The translations under genes were made by a program, and so were the position numbers. Positions 27,502 through 35,556 of a DNA stretch of 64,000 nucleotides are shown piece after piece. The DNA comes from Azoarcus_F sp048158365 (GTDB lineage: Bacteria > Pseudomonadota > Gammaproteobacteria > Burkholderiales > Rhodocyclaceae): NCBI GenBank assembly GCA_048158365.1, contig JBLLNL010000001.1; one strand, written 5' to 3'. Each line of letters begins with the position of its first letter. Within the stretch, counting starts at the first letter, position 1. The notes under the pieces were generated by a model. It was not told where the DNA came from and searched no databases. It was given only the letters and a program-made list of their open reading frames with translations.

Positions 27502-27652
27502 GGTTTTTCCTTGAGGATGATGGGGATCCAAGATCGTGCGAGCGCAGCACGGTGCGGCGCTGCCCCCGGACTTGTGAACAGACCCGATGATGAACGAGCG
27601 TCGGCGGGCGTCGGTGTGTCAGGCGCGTCCCCCGCTGACCGGGCGCTGCCTG

Positions 27653-28909
27653 TCACGCGGTGTTCAGGCCGAAACGGGGCCTGAGTCGCGCGCCCAGCCA
27701 CACGCCGGGCAGGACCGCAACGAACCACAACCAGCCGTGCACGCTGGTCGACGCCGTTCCGGAGACCAGCGCCCCTATCGTACATCCGAAAGCGATGCGG
27801 GCGCCGTAGCCCATCAGCAAGCCACCCAGGACCGCGGCGGCCAGCGCGCCGGGGCGGGCATCCATACGCACGCTCCATTTGCCGGCCGCCAGTGCGATAC
27901 CGGCCGCCCCGAGGGCGATCCCGACGTCCATCAGAGATGTGATGTCATGAAGAATCGGCGCTGCCAGCGCCGATGACTGGAACGGTGCCTGCCAGAACGC
28001 TGACGATGCGGGATCCCAGCCCAGCAGGGCGGCGCCCTTGGCACCCCACAAAGTGTAGGCCCAGGTGATGCTCCACGGGTGACCGGCCATCAGCAGCGTG
28101 GCCAGGTTGAGCACGGCGAGTGCCCCCACACCGACGGCCATCGGCCAGCGATCGTGATTCTGTCGTGGCGTAGCCGCAGGCGAGCGGGCGCGTGGCTGGC
28201 GGCGCATGATCCACCACCAAAGGGTGGCGATCGCGGCGAGTTGCAGTCCTGCCGCCGGCATCCATCCGAACGACTCGCCAAGCACGATGGCGTCGAACTG
28301 GAACTGCCCGGCCCACCAGCCCATGTGCAGACTCCCGATGAAGGAGCCCGCGCAGAAGAACGCGATGACGACAAGCATTCGGCCGTTGCCGCCGCCGAGA
28401 CTGAACAGCGTCCCGGACCCGCAACCGCCGCCGAGTTGCATGCCGACGCCGAAGAACAGCGCACCGATCGCGACCTGAAGTCCGAGCGGAGCGGCGGCGG
28501 GCCATGCGCTGCGACCCAGCGCGCCGCCGTCGGCCAGAACCGGTGCGAACAGCAGCGTGGTCAGTGCGATCAGTGCGAGCGGCGCCTTCAGCGATGCGGG
28601 ATCTCGGCCGGTAACGAAGCGGCGCAGGCTGCCGGTGAATCCGAACTCGGTGCGCAGTAGCACCGCACCCATCATCAACCCGATCAGGAACAGCACGGCG
28701 TGATCGGCGCCACGCAGACTGAAGGCCTGCCACGCGCACTGCGCGGTCACGGCTGCCCACAGCGCCATTCCGACGAGTCTGCGTGGTGCGCGATTCCGGC
28801 GCGGGTCGATTGCCTGCGGTTCAATCGCCGACGGCACCGACGCGTATTCCGTGCCGCTTGCGGTCCTGGCCGGGGTGGTCTCAGCGTGTGGCGTCGCGGA
28901 CGATGGCAT
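27653..28909 (-). CDS. YeeE/YedE (TsuA-like) sulfur-compound transporter
   Basis: About 418 residues with some ten membrane helices. The paired Cys-bearing pore motifs of the family are present: FGVGMQLGGGCGSGTLFSLG in the first half and GYGARIAFGCTIGALVSGTA in the second. Family members import thiosulfate or related sulfur species. The start is uncertain: the Met at 28909 overlaps the DUF302 stop by 29 bases, and another Met at 28768 lies just before the first helix. Third gene of the patatin-DUF302-YeeE set, whose promoter site carries the shared ECF-type motif. Confidence 0.85.
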   Translation of the reverse strand: MPSSATPHAETTPARTASGTEYASVPSAIEPQAIDPRRNRAPRRLVGMALWAAVTAQCAWQAFSLRGADHAVLFLIGLMMGAVLLRTEFGFTGSLRRFVTGRDPASLKAPLALIALTTLLFAPVLADGGALGRSAWPAAAPLGLQVAIGALFFGVGMQLGGGCGSGTLFSLGGGNGRMLVVIAFFCAGSFIGSLHMGWWAGQFQFDAIVLGESFGWMPAAGLQLAAIATLWWWIMRRQPRARSPAATPRQNHDRWPMAVGVGALAVLNLATLLMAGHPWSITWAYTLWGAKGAALLGWDPASSAFWQAPFQSSALAAPILHDITSLMDVGIALGAAGIALAAGKWSVRMDARPGALAAAVLGGLLMGYGARIAFGCTIGALVSGTASTSVHGWLWFVAVLPGVWLGARLRPRFGLNTA

Positions 28910-29381
28910 CGAAGATGTCGTCGAGCTCGCGTGCGAGCGCGTCCAGTTGCGCATTGCCATAGGGCGCGAACACGGCGCTCGGCGTGCGCCAGCCGAGCGT
29001 GGCCGACTGGTCGGCATTCTCGGTCACATAGAATCTGAGCGGGGCCTCGATGCCGGCCGGTATGCTGGCCTCGAGCATGCGCACCGCGAAGTCGTTGCGG
29101 AACACCATCAGCACGATGTTGCCCGGAATCGTGACGCCGCGTGTTGCGGCACCCCGGCTCGCACTGGCCGAAGCGACGACCACCAGGCCGTTCGCGTCGA
29201 TCGCGTGTTCCAGCCGTGCCTGGAGGTCGGCGAACGAGTGGGGCGTGGCAACGGACCGGGTGCCGTCTGGGGCCGCGTGTGACGAGGTGGTCAGCGTCAT
29301 CAATGCGATCAGGGTCAGTGCCAGCAGCCATTGCAGAAGGTGATGCGGGGCGCGGTTTGTTGCGACGGCAGTATGGGTCAT
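28881..29381 (-). CDS. DUF302 protein, exported
   Basis: 166 residues with a signal peptide (LLQWLLALTLIALMTLTTSS, cleavage near SHA-AP). The DUF302 core follows (SFADLQARLEHAIDANGLVVV, MVFRNDFAVRMLEASIPAGI, EAPLRFYVTENADQSATLGW). DUF302 proteins bind small ligands and commonly accompany sulfur-oxidation or YeeE genes; the function is unproven. GAGG eight bases before the ATG decides the start. Ten bases downstream of the patatin gene. Confidence 0.88.
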   Translation of the reverse strand: MTHTAVATNRAPHHLLQWLLALTLIALMTLTTSSHAAPDGTRSVATPHSFADLQARLEHAIDANGLVVVASASASRGAATRGVTIPGNIVLMVFRNDFAVRMLEASIPAGIEAPLRFYVTENADQSATLGWRTPSAVFAPYGNAQLDALARELDDIFDAIVRDATR

Positions 29382-29391
29382 GTTCGTATCC

Positions 29392-30639
29392 TCAGTCGGT
29401 AATGGTCGGCGTGGCGGGCTGCCTGGGGTCCTGTTCGGCCTGGGCTTGGCGCCGTGTCGGTGGGTCCGTGCCGGTCGTGTCCGGTTCGGGCTGCGTATAG
29501 TCATGGATGACGATGCCGGTGTCGACATCGACCGGATGCGCCCAGGCGCGCTCGGCCAGTACCCGGAGTCCGTCGTGGCAGCCTGCGGACCAGCGCATGC
29601 CGACGCGTTCCGGGGCGAAATCGATGTCCTTGTCCTCGCGTTCGTGCTGCAGTTTCGGTGCTTCGAGTCGCACCAGATGAAACACGCTTCGACAACCGAA
29701 GCTTCGCATCTCGGTGACGTCCGGACGGTCTTTCTGATCGTCCGGCAAGCGGTCAGCGAGCATTGCGACATAGTGGCGAAGGCGATGCAACTCCTGCTCC
29801 AGGTCGATCAAGGTTCTGGCGCGACTCGCGAAACGGATCTCCTTGGCGCGACGCATTACGTCGGTGAGCGTGTTCGGAACCGTATCGTGGGCGGGCCACA
29901 GCGTCGCCAGAAAGCACAGCGAGTCCAGCCTCGGCGGGTCGCGCAGAATCCATTCCAGCGGCGTGTTCGAGTGGATGCCGCCATCCCAGTAGTGGCGGCC
30001 TTCGATTTCGACCGGAGCGAAAGCCGGCGGGAGCGCGCAGCTTGCGAGAATGTGCTTGACACTCAGGCGTGTCGAGCGCGAGTCGAAGTAGGTAATCTCG
30101 GCGGTTTCGATGTCGACCGCGCCCACCGACAGGCGTGTGTCACTGTGAGTGAGGTAATCGAAATCGACCAGTTCGAGCAGTGTGTGCCGCAGGGCCTGGA
30201 CGTCGTAGAAGCTTGCCTGTGCCGGATCGGTGGGCAGGCCGAACGCGAAAGGACCGGGCCAGCGCGGCCGGAAGAAATGGGGTATCCCGAAGGCCATCGT
30301 TCTGGCCGATTGCATCAGGCCGGTCAAGCCTTCGAACGGCGCGAATGTGCCTGAGGGGAGGGCGTCGAATCCTGCCCAGCGCTGTCCGACCCGCGCCCAG
30401 AATTCATAGAGATGCTCGAGACGTCGGTGTGGCCGGTTTCCGGCGATCAGCGCGGCGTTGATCGCGCCTATGGACGTGCCCACCGCCCAGTCAGGGGCGA
30501 GGCCGGAGCGGTCCAGGGCTTCGAATACGCCGGCCTGATACGCGCCCAGCGCGCCGCCGCCCTGAAGCAGCAGCACGGTTCTAAGGCCGATCGATGTGGA
30601 TTTCTGTTCCATCCGTCCTTGCTCCGACGTGTCGTTCAA
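29392..30639 (-). CDS. Patatin-like phospholipase with DUF3734 tail
   Basis: 415 residues. Oxyanion-hole loop LLLQGGGALGAYQAGVFEAL, nucleophile elbow GTSIGAINAALIAG (Ser of GTSIG) and the catalytic Asp in YWDGGIHSNTPLEW. The C-terminal part (DVTEMRSFGCRSVFHLVRL, RVGMRWSAGCHDGLRVL) is the DUF3734 extension. No signal peptide, so a cytoplasmic or membrane-attached lipid acyl hydrolase is expected. First gene after a strong member of the shared promoter set (TGTAAGGA, 14 bases, CGACGAA). Confidence 0.9.
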   Translation of the reverse strand: MNDTSEQGRMEQKSTSIGLRTVLLLQGGGALGAYQAGVFEALDRSGLAPDWAVGTSIGAINAALIAGNRPHRRLEHLYEFWARVGQRWAGFDALPSGTFAPFEGLTGLMQSARTMAFGIPHFFRPRWPGPFAFGLPTDPAQASFYDVQALRHTLLELVDFDYLTHSDTRLSVGAVDIETAEITYFDSRSTRLSVKHILASCALPPAFAPVEIEGRHYWDGGIHSNTPLEWILRDPPRLDSLCFLATLWPAHDTVPNTLTDVMRRAKEIRFASRARTLIDLEQELHRLRHYVAMLADRLPDDQKDRPDVTEMRSFGCRSVFHLVRLEAPKLQHEREDKDIDFAPERVGMRWSAGCHDGLRVLAERAWAHPVDVDTGIVIHDYTQPEPDTTGTDPPTRRQAQAEQDPRQPATPTITD

Positions 30640-30681
30640 GAAGCCCGTCTCCTTGCCACTCTGATGTGAGAGTGTCCAAGT

Positions 30682-30710
30682 TTCGTCGCACAGAACGGGG
30701 TTTCCTTACA
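30682..30710 (-). promoter_or_regulatory. Candidate ECF-sigma promoter of the patatin-DUF302-YeeE genes
   Basis: Minus strand: TGTAAGGA (30710-30703), 14 bases, then CGACGAA (30688-30682). The -10 box lies about 43 bases before the patatin ATG, suitable for a short leader. Confidence 0.65.
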
Positions 30711-30806
30711 GCGGTCTTGTACAGCAGAGGCTGCGGCTGGCATCGGGTGGTATCGAGCAATGGACGAGCCACACCCCGGCCGTCATCCGGGCGAGGTATT
30801 CGAAGC

Positions 30807-31343
30807 TTATCGCTGGACGGATTCGCGCTGAGACGCGTTATTCGCTGCGAGGAGCGACATGATCGTCTGCTCCAGTGCGCCGATTTCGGTCGCGCCGAGG
30901 TAGCGAGCCTTTACCGTGCCGCTGCGATCGCTGATGTAGATCAGTGGTGTGCCCTGCACCGGCCCCCACGCCTTTTTCAGCGAAGCCGTGCGCATCGCGA
31001 CCGGAAACGTAAAGCCGCTTCGTGCCACGTAGTCCTGCACAGGGGAGAGTGTCTCGTCGACCGAAAGGGCCAGGACCTCGAATCCGTCCGAATGGTGGCG
31101 GTCGCGCAGCTTCTGGAACTCCGGAAGTTCACGCATGCAGATATGACACCAGGTCGCCCAGAAAACAGTCAGTACGACCTTGTCCTCGAGCGCTCGGCGA
31201 TCGAGCGTCGTACCATCGATCAGGAGCAGCTTGGTGCGTGGCACGCCGTCTCCGACCTCGACTTGGCTATGGGCGCTTCCAGCGTGCGCCAGCGTGATGA
31301 AGGTGAACGCGACTACGAGCGTTCGAAAAATGCTCATGCTCAT
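30807..31343 (-). CDS. TlpA-like periplasmic thioredoxin
   Basis: 178 residues. An N-terminal export signal (LVVAFTFITLAHAGSAHS) precedes a TlpA/ResA-type thioredoxin fold with the redox site FWATWCHICMRELPEFQKLR and cis-Pro region VQGTPLIYISDRSG. It would act as a periplasmic disulfide reductase, for example for cytochrome c maturation or for Cys-rich periplasmic proteins. An alternative start two codons later is possible. It follows the EF-hand gene on the same strand by 105 bases and is probably cotranscribed. Confidence 0.88.
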   Translation of the reverse strand: MSMSIFRTLVVAFTFITLAHAGSAHSQVEVGDGVPRTKLLLIDGTTLDRRALEDKVVLTVFWATWCHICMRELPEFQKLRDRHHSDGFEVLALSVDETLSPVQDYVARSGFTFPVAMRTASLKKAWGPVQGTPLIYISDRSGTVKARYLGATEIGALEQTIMSLLAANNASQRESVQR

Positions 31344-31448
31344 TTGTCCGGCTCCGGTTGGCAGTTGATCGCCGTTCGGCCCTGGCGACGTGGGAAAACT
31401 TTGCGCGACGGGCAACATCGCTGCTGCCCGTCGCGTGCTTGACGTCGA

Positions 31449-31712
31449 TTACGGCGTCGGCAGCTCGTGCAAGCGACGGAAACCTTCCTTGACCTCTTCG
31501 AAGGTGCAATAGCCCTTGTCGCCGGCCAGATCGTCGAAGGACGCGCTCATGTAGGCGAGGAACTCCTCCTTCTCGATTCGACCGTTGTTGTTGGTGTCGA
31601 TGACGCTGATGTTCTTCGGAGCCGTCGGAATGTCGGCGAAGGCGGGCGCCGCGAAGCCGCCCAGCAAAGCGACGGAAAGAAAAGCTGCGGACAGTGAATG
31701 AGCGAGTTTCAT
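31449..31712 (-). CDS. Small exported EF-hand protein
   Basis: 87 residues: signal peptide (LSAAFLSVALLGGFAAPAFA), then one clear canonical EF-hand loop, DTNNNGRIEKEEF (ligands at positions 1, 3, 5, 9 and 12), and a second degenerate one near DDLAGDKGYCTFEEV with a single Cys. A periplasmic calcium-binding or signalling peptide is likely; the partner is unknown. A member of the shared promoter set lies about 95 bases upstream. Confidence 0.8.
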   Translation of the reverse strand: MKLAHSLSAAFLSVALLGGFAAPAFADIPTAPKNISVIDTNNNGRIEKEEFLAYMSASFDDLAGDKGYCTFEEVKEGFRRLHELPTP

Positions 31713-31756
31713 GATGTGTCTCCTTTAAGCTTCGGGTTGAGGTATCCACAAGTGCC

Positions 31757-31809
31757 CACTTGCTGATCTTCAATCGAGACTATCAACATGTACGCACTTG
31801 GTGATCCTT
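31757..31809. repeat. Imperfect direct repeat in the EF-hand gene leader
   Basis: CACTTGCTGATCTT (31757-31770) and CACTTGGTGATCCTT (31795-31809) recur 38 bases apart, between the -10 box and the EF-hand gene. They may be a regulator site or a leader structure. Confidence 0.35.
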
Positions 31810-31836
31810 AGTCGAACCACATCCCCGTTCCTTACA
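31808..31836 (-). promoter_or_regulatory. Candidate ECF-sigma promoter of the EF-hand/TlpA genes
   Basis: Minus strand: TGTAAGGA (31836-31829), 14 bases, CGACTAA (31814-31808). It matches the consensus of the set in every -35 position and in CGAC. Confidence 0.65.
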
Positions 31837-31899
31837 CCTGAAAGCAGGCCAACATCATTTATTTGCAATCAGAGGTCGGCTGCCTGAACGCGTAGTGGC

Positions 31900-32871
31900 T
31901 CAACGCGCGAGTCGTCCGATCGCGCTCTGACGGCCTGCTGCGCGTGGAATGCTCCAGTCCGGCCCTTCGACGAGACGCCTGAAGTAGGATTGCCACGCGT
32001 CGCTGCCTTCCGGCCAGTTCGCCACAAAGGCGGCGATCCATGCGATCGGGTCGAACTCGACAGCCAACGCGTCGACATGAACGCCTTCGATCGACTCGCC
32101 ATAGAGTGGCGGATGGGGGGAGGGCGTGGTTCCGATGCGGCTGATGATGCCGTAATGCGTGCCACGCAGGTTGGGCATGCCGGCGGCCCCGTTGTTGATG
32201 ACCGCACGGATTCGTCCGTCTCGGCAGAGCGCCGTTCGCAGCGCCGGCAGACAGGTGTGGCTGCTCGCAAAGACGTCGACATCGGCCTGGCGCGCCGCAT
32301 CGGCAAGCCAGTCGAGTCCGCCGGGTGCGTCGAGCGTGCTTGCGTCGAAGCGCCATCCAGCCAGCGATTCCGCATCGCCATGGACCACCCCGACGTCAAG
32401 ACTGCCGATCCGATAGCGGGCGAACATCGGAAGCCGAGCCAGCGCGTCGCGCAAGTGGGGGTGTAGGGACGCGCATCGCTTGAGCCGGGCATGAATTCGA
32501 TTGGAGCGTTCTACGATGGCGTCATCCACGCTGTCCGGATAGGCGCAGCCGCAGTCATCGCCGGCTGCGCTCGATGCCAGTTCGGCTTCGACGTTGCCGG
32601 CCAGGGCGTCATGCCTAAGCACGCGCATGTTGATCTGCCTGAAGGTAGGCTCGTCCACGTCGAACCAGTTGAAATCGCCGTTGAAACACAGTACGACCGG
32701 GCCATTCTCGGCTGCCGCGAGCCGTTCGACCGCATCCAGCGCAGGCAGGTTGCCGTATAGCCCGCCGATCACATAGAGCGTTTCCGTCTCGACGGCGGGC
32801 GTGCGTGCGATCGCGGCGGGGCCGTATCGGTATCGGATCGGGCAGGTTCGACCGGGTTGTTGTTCGCTCAC
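31900..32871 (-). CDS. Calcineurin-like metallophosphoesterase family protein
   Basis: About 323 residues. Motifs resemble a calcineurin-type fold but several are altered: YVIGGLYGNLPALDAVERLA replaces the usual GDIHGN, VVLCFNGDFNWFD replaces GDxxDRG, while VGVVHGDAESLAGW and VFASSHTCLP retain the GHTH-like end. Metal binding may therefore be partial. The GTG at 32871 has AAGGA seven bases upstream and is preferred over an ATG 20 codons earlier. A candidate promoter of the shared set lies 130 bases upstream. The substrate is unknown. Confidence 0.7.
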   Translation of the reverse strand: MSEQQPGRTCPIRYRYGPAAIARTPAVETETLYVIGGLYGNLPALDAVERLAAAENGPVVLCFNGDFNWFDVDEPTFRQINMRVLRHDALAGNVEAELASSAAGDDCGCAYPDSVDDAIVERSNRIHARLKRCASLHPHLRDALARLPMFARYRIGSLDVGVVHGDAESLAGWRFDASTLDAPGGLDWLADAARQADVDVFASSHTCLPALRTALCRDGRIRAVINNGAAGMPNLRGTHYGIISRIGTTPSPHPPLYGESIEGVHVDALAVEFDPIAWIAAFVANWPEGSDAWQSYFRRLVEGPDWSIPRAAGRQSAIGRLAR

Positions 32872-33000
32872 GTGTATCCTTTGCGTTTTCCGTGGCGGCG
32901 GGTTTTGTTCCGGCGTATGACTTTTCCGCATCGCGTCACCGTCCGTGGGTTGCTGCGTTTCGTGCCGCCGTCGTGGCGTCGCCGCAAGGAGTATCGGTCG

Positions 33001-33029
33001 TCAGTCGCAACCGGCCGTGGAAACTTACA
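33001..33029 (-). promoter_or_regulatory. Candidate ECF-sigma promoter of the phosphoesterase gene
   Basis: Minus strand: TGTAAGTT (33029-33022), 14 bases, CGACTGA (33007-33001). Eighteen bases beyond it the oppositely directed symporter promoter begins, so the pair is back to back. Confidence 0.55.
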
Positions 33030-33046
33030 GGTTCCCGCACACTGGG

Positions 33047-33075
33047 TGTAAGGAAAACCGGTCTGGTGCGACCTA
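33047..33075 (+). promoter_or_regulatory. Candidate ECF-sigma promoter of the symporter gene
   Basis: TGTAAGGA (33047-33054), 14 bases, CGACCTA (33069-33075), about 98 bases before the symporter ATG. Perfect -35 match to the set. Confidence 0.65.
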
Positions 33076-33172
33076 GGGGAGGCATGCCGAAACATCGGCT
33101 TTGCCGCGCGCCCCGGTTACGGCCGGCTTTCGACCTGCTCGCGCGGTTTTCAACGATTCTGTTCGGGGAAGA

Positions 33173-34609
33173 ATGATGCAAGGAATAGACACTGCGGTTC
33201 TCGGCGGAGCCTTGCTGGCGCTTGCGCTGCTCAGCGTGCTGGTCGCGCCGAGAACGAGTACGGTAGAGGGTTTTTTCAGAGGCAAGAGCGATGTGGGCGC
33301 CGCGCCGGGCGCATGGACGCTGACCCTGTCGCAGGTCACCACCTGGATCTTCGCGCGTTCGCTTCTCAATGCCGCGATTCTCGGATACTTCTACGGCATT
33401 GCCGGGGTGATCGCCTACGCGGCCTATTACGGATCGTTTCTGACCGGCTGGCTGATCGTCGACCGCCTTCGTTTCCGTCACGGCGTCGGCAACATGCAAT
33501 CGTTCCTGCATGCGCGCTACGGGCGGCTCGGGAATGCCTGTTTCAATTTTCTGCTCGGCATGCGCCTATTGACCGAGGTTTTCGCGAACCTGCTGGTGGT
33601 CGGTATCGTGTTCGGTGCGGCCGGTTCCGTCGGCTATACGCTCTCGATCGTCGCAGTGGCTGCAGTGACGCTGTTCTATTCGATGAACGGCGGCTTGCGC
33701 GCTTCGCTTCGCACCGATGTGCTGCAGATGAGTCTGCTGGCGGTATTGCTGGCCGTGCTGTTCGCGATGATGTTGGCGCATCCGGCTTTCGATCTGTCGG
33801 CTTCGCTGGCGAGCAGTCCTGAACTCGGCTCGCCCGGGTGGGTCTTGCTCGTGGTCGCGCTGCTGCAGGTTCTGAGCTACCCGATGCATGATCCGGTGAT
33901 GATGGATCGCGGCTTCATCGCGGATCGCCAGACCACCCGCCGCAGCTTTCTCCATGCGTTCTGGATCTCGGTGCTGTGCATCGTGGCGTTCGGTGCGCTG
34001 GGGGTGTTCGCAGGCCTGAATCGCGAAGGTGATGAGGTGCTGCTGGCCACGCTTGCGCGTCTGATGGGTGAGCCGGCCATGCTGGTGCTCGCCGGTGCCC
34101 TCGTGATTTCGGCCGCATCTACGATGGATTCGACCTTCGCCAGCGCGGCCAAGCTTGCGGTGGTGGACATGGGCATGGGCGGCGGGCGCACCCGCAGCGG
34201 ACGTATCGCGATGCTCGTGTTCGCGCTCGGGGGCCTGGCGCTGGTTTTTGTCGGCAGTGACGACCTGTTCGCGGCCGTGGCGGTCAGTGGCACGGCCTCG
34301 CTGTTCCTGACGCCGGTCATCGTGTACTCCATCCTGCTCGACCGTGACGTGAAGCCTTGGGCTTTCCAGCTCACCTTCGTCGCGGCAATCGCGGGCTCGG
34401 CGCTGTATTTTCTCGAGAACTCGAAGCGCATCTCGATCATCGGACCGCTGACCGGCGTCGAGCACAGCTACAGCAAGCTGCTGGTGGTCACCGTGCTCAT
34501 TCTGGTGATCGGCTTCGTCACGTTCGCCCTGGCATCGAGGCGATCCGGCGGTGCCGCGGGTCACGCCTCCGGGCCGGCGTCGTCTGCGTCCCAGACCATC
34601 GCGCGGTAA
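33173..34609 (+). CDS. Sodium:solute symporter family (SSF) transporter
   Basis: About 478 residues with roughly 13 membrane helices of the LeuT-type SSF fold. GAWTLTLSQVTTWIFARSLL (helix 1 break), NMQSFLHARYGRLGNACFNF, FYSMNGGLRASLRTDVLQMS and SAASTMDSTFASAAKLAVVD are typical SSF segments; the last contains the Na2-site helix with its ST(M)DS pattern. The transported solute is not identifiable. The two adjacent ATGs (33173 and 33176) follow GGGGAAGA. The 3' end overlaps the convergent papain-like gene by 49 bases. Confidence 0.85.
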   Translation: MMQGIDTAVLGGALLALALLSVLVAPRTSTVEGFFRGKSDVGAAPGAWTLTLSQVTTWIFARSLLNAAILGYFYGIAGVIAYAAYYGSFLTGWLIVDRLRFRHGVGNMQSFLHARYGRLGNACFNFLLGMRLLTEVFANLLVVGIVFGAAGSVGYTLSIVAVAAVTLFYSMNGGLRASLRTDVLQMSLLAVLLAVLFAMMLAHPAFDLSASLASSPELGSPGWVLLVVALLQVLSYPMHDPVMMDRGFIADRQTTRRSFLHAFWISVLCIVAFGALGVFAGLNREGDEVLLATLARLMGEPAMLVLAGALVISAASTMDSTFASAAKLAVVDMGMGGGRTRSGRIAMLVFALGGLALVFVGSDDLFAAVAVSGTASLFLTPVIVYSILLDRDVKPWAFQLTFVAAIAGSALYFLENSKRISIIGPLTGVEHSYSKLLVVTVLILVIGFVTFALASRRSGGAAGHASGPASSASQTIAR

Positions 34610-35337
34610 TCGAAGCCGTGGGCGAGCGTGGGCTTGATGATCTCGAAGTAGGGGGACACGTCGAAGTCGCGCGGTGCAAACAGGCTGTGATGGCGGATGT
34701 GATGACGTGCCTCGATGCAGCCGGGACAGTCCCGATCCCGGCTTGGACCGTGAGAGACCTCCGGAAGTATCGGGTAGCGCACCGACTGGAAGGCCTGAGC
34801 GATCAGCGTCGAGCAGATCGCACGGGTCGGATCGCCGCTGCCGAGCGCGAGCATGCGGCGTCGGAACCTGACCGGTACGGGCGGCTGTGGCAGCAGATAT
34901 CGGGCCAGATCGAAAACGTTGCGCAGGTCGTATTGATGACCGATACGCCGGATCGCGAAGTCGATGAGCTTGTGTCGGTCGTCGTCGCTTAGACCGACCG
35001 GTCTGCAGATACGCGTGTGCAGTCCTGCGAAGGCCGAGAGTCCCACGCTTCGGACCCCTTCTACGATGTCCGCCTCGATGAAAGCGTGCTGGCCCCGACC
35101 GGGTTGACCTGTGAGTGCGTCACCGACGTAAAGGGCCGCGTGAGACCAGGTTGACTGCGTCAGATACTTGATTGCGGTGCTGACGCGCGAATCCCCCTCC
35201 ACCAGCAATACGTCGGCCGGTTGCAGAGAGTCCCGCAGCGCCTCGGCGCTCGTTCCTGCGCTGGCGCGATGCACATGAGACGGCGTGGCAAGGTAGTTTC
35301 CCAGCCATTGGCCCGCGCGATCCAGGATCAGTCCCAT
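34561..35337 (-). CDS. YiiX/YebB-like permuted papain-fold (NlpC/P60-type) hydrolase
   Basis: 258 residues. The permuted order is seen: catalytic His in STWSHAALYVGDAL with preceding GDSRVSTAIKYLTQ, and the Cys in GDPTRAICSTLIAQAFQSVR. A Cys/His-rich patch follows (DCPGCIEARHHIRHHSLF). Members of this group are amidases or lipid/peptidoglycan hydrolases. No signal peptide. It lies 30 bases downstream of the anti-sigma gene on the same strand, so it may be part of the sigma operon. It overlaps the symporter gene tail to tail. Confidence 0.8.
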   Translation of the reverse strand: MGLILDRAGQWLGNYLATPSHVHRASAGTSAEALRDSLQPADVLLVEGDSRVSTAIKYLTQSTWSHAALYVGDALTGQPGRGQHAFIEADIVEGVRSVGLSAFAGLHTRICRPVGLSDDDRHKLIDFAIRRIGHQYDLRNVFDLARYLLPQPPVPVRFRRRMLALGSGDPTRAICSTLIAQAFQSVRYPILPEVSHGPSRDRDCPGCIEARHHIRHHSLFAPRDFDVSPYFEIIKPTLAHGFDYRAMVWDADDAGPEA

Positions 35338-35367
35338 TGTTAGGCTCCGACAGGCGACGCATGCGGT

Positions 35368-35556
35368 TCAGTCCCGGGGGTCCATCCCGTCGCGAACGCG
35401 CTTCGCCGCCCTTTTCAGAAAGGCCATCTGGATGCGATAGTTGGAGCAGTAGCGGCACATCATGTTGTGAAAGCGCAGCGCGATCTTCTCGCGCAGACTG
35501 AGCGGACGATCCAGTTCTTCGGACATCAGGCGGGTGGCGTGCTTGCAGTTCAGCAT
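35368..35556 (-). CDS. Small zinc-finger (zf-HC2/ZAS) anti-sigma factor
   Basis: 62 residues. MLNCKHATRLMSEELDRPLS followed by HNMMCRYCSNYRIQ gives the C...H...CxxC zinc pattern of short anti-sigma proteins such as gonococcal MseR; it is only the anti-sigma domain, with no membrane helix, so it should be a cytoplasmic redox- or zinc-sensitive switch. Its ATG shares one base with the sigma stop codon (TGATG), strongly indicating coupling to the sigma factor upstream. Confidence 0.88.
   Translation of the reverse strand: MLNCKHATRLMSEELDRPLSLREKIALRFHNMMCRYCSNYRIQMAFLKRAAKRVRDGMDPRD

Noticed and set aside
33566..34564. 332-codon minus-strand ORF
   Set aside because: Antisense to the symporter and rich in Arg/His/Gln/Asp, a reverse image of membrane helices.
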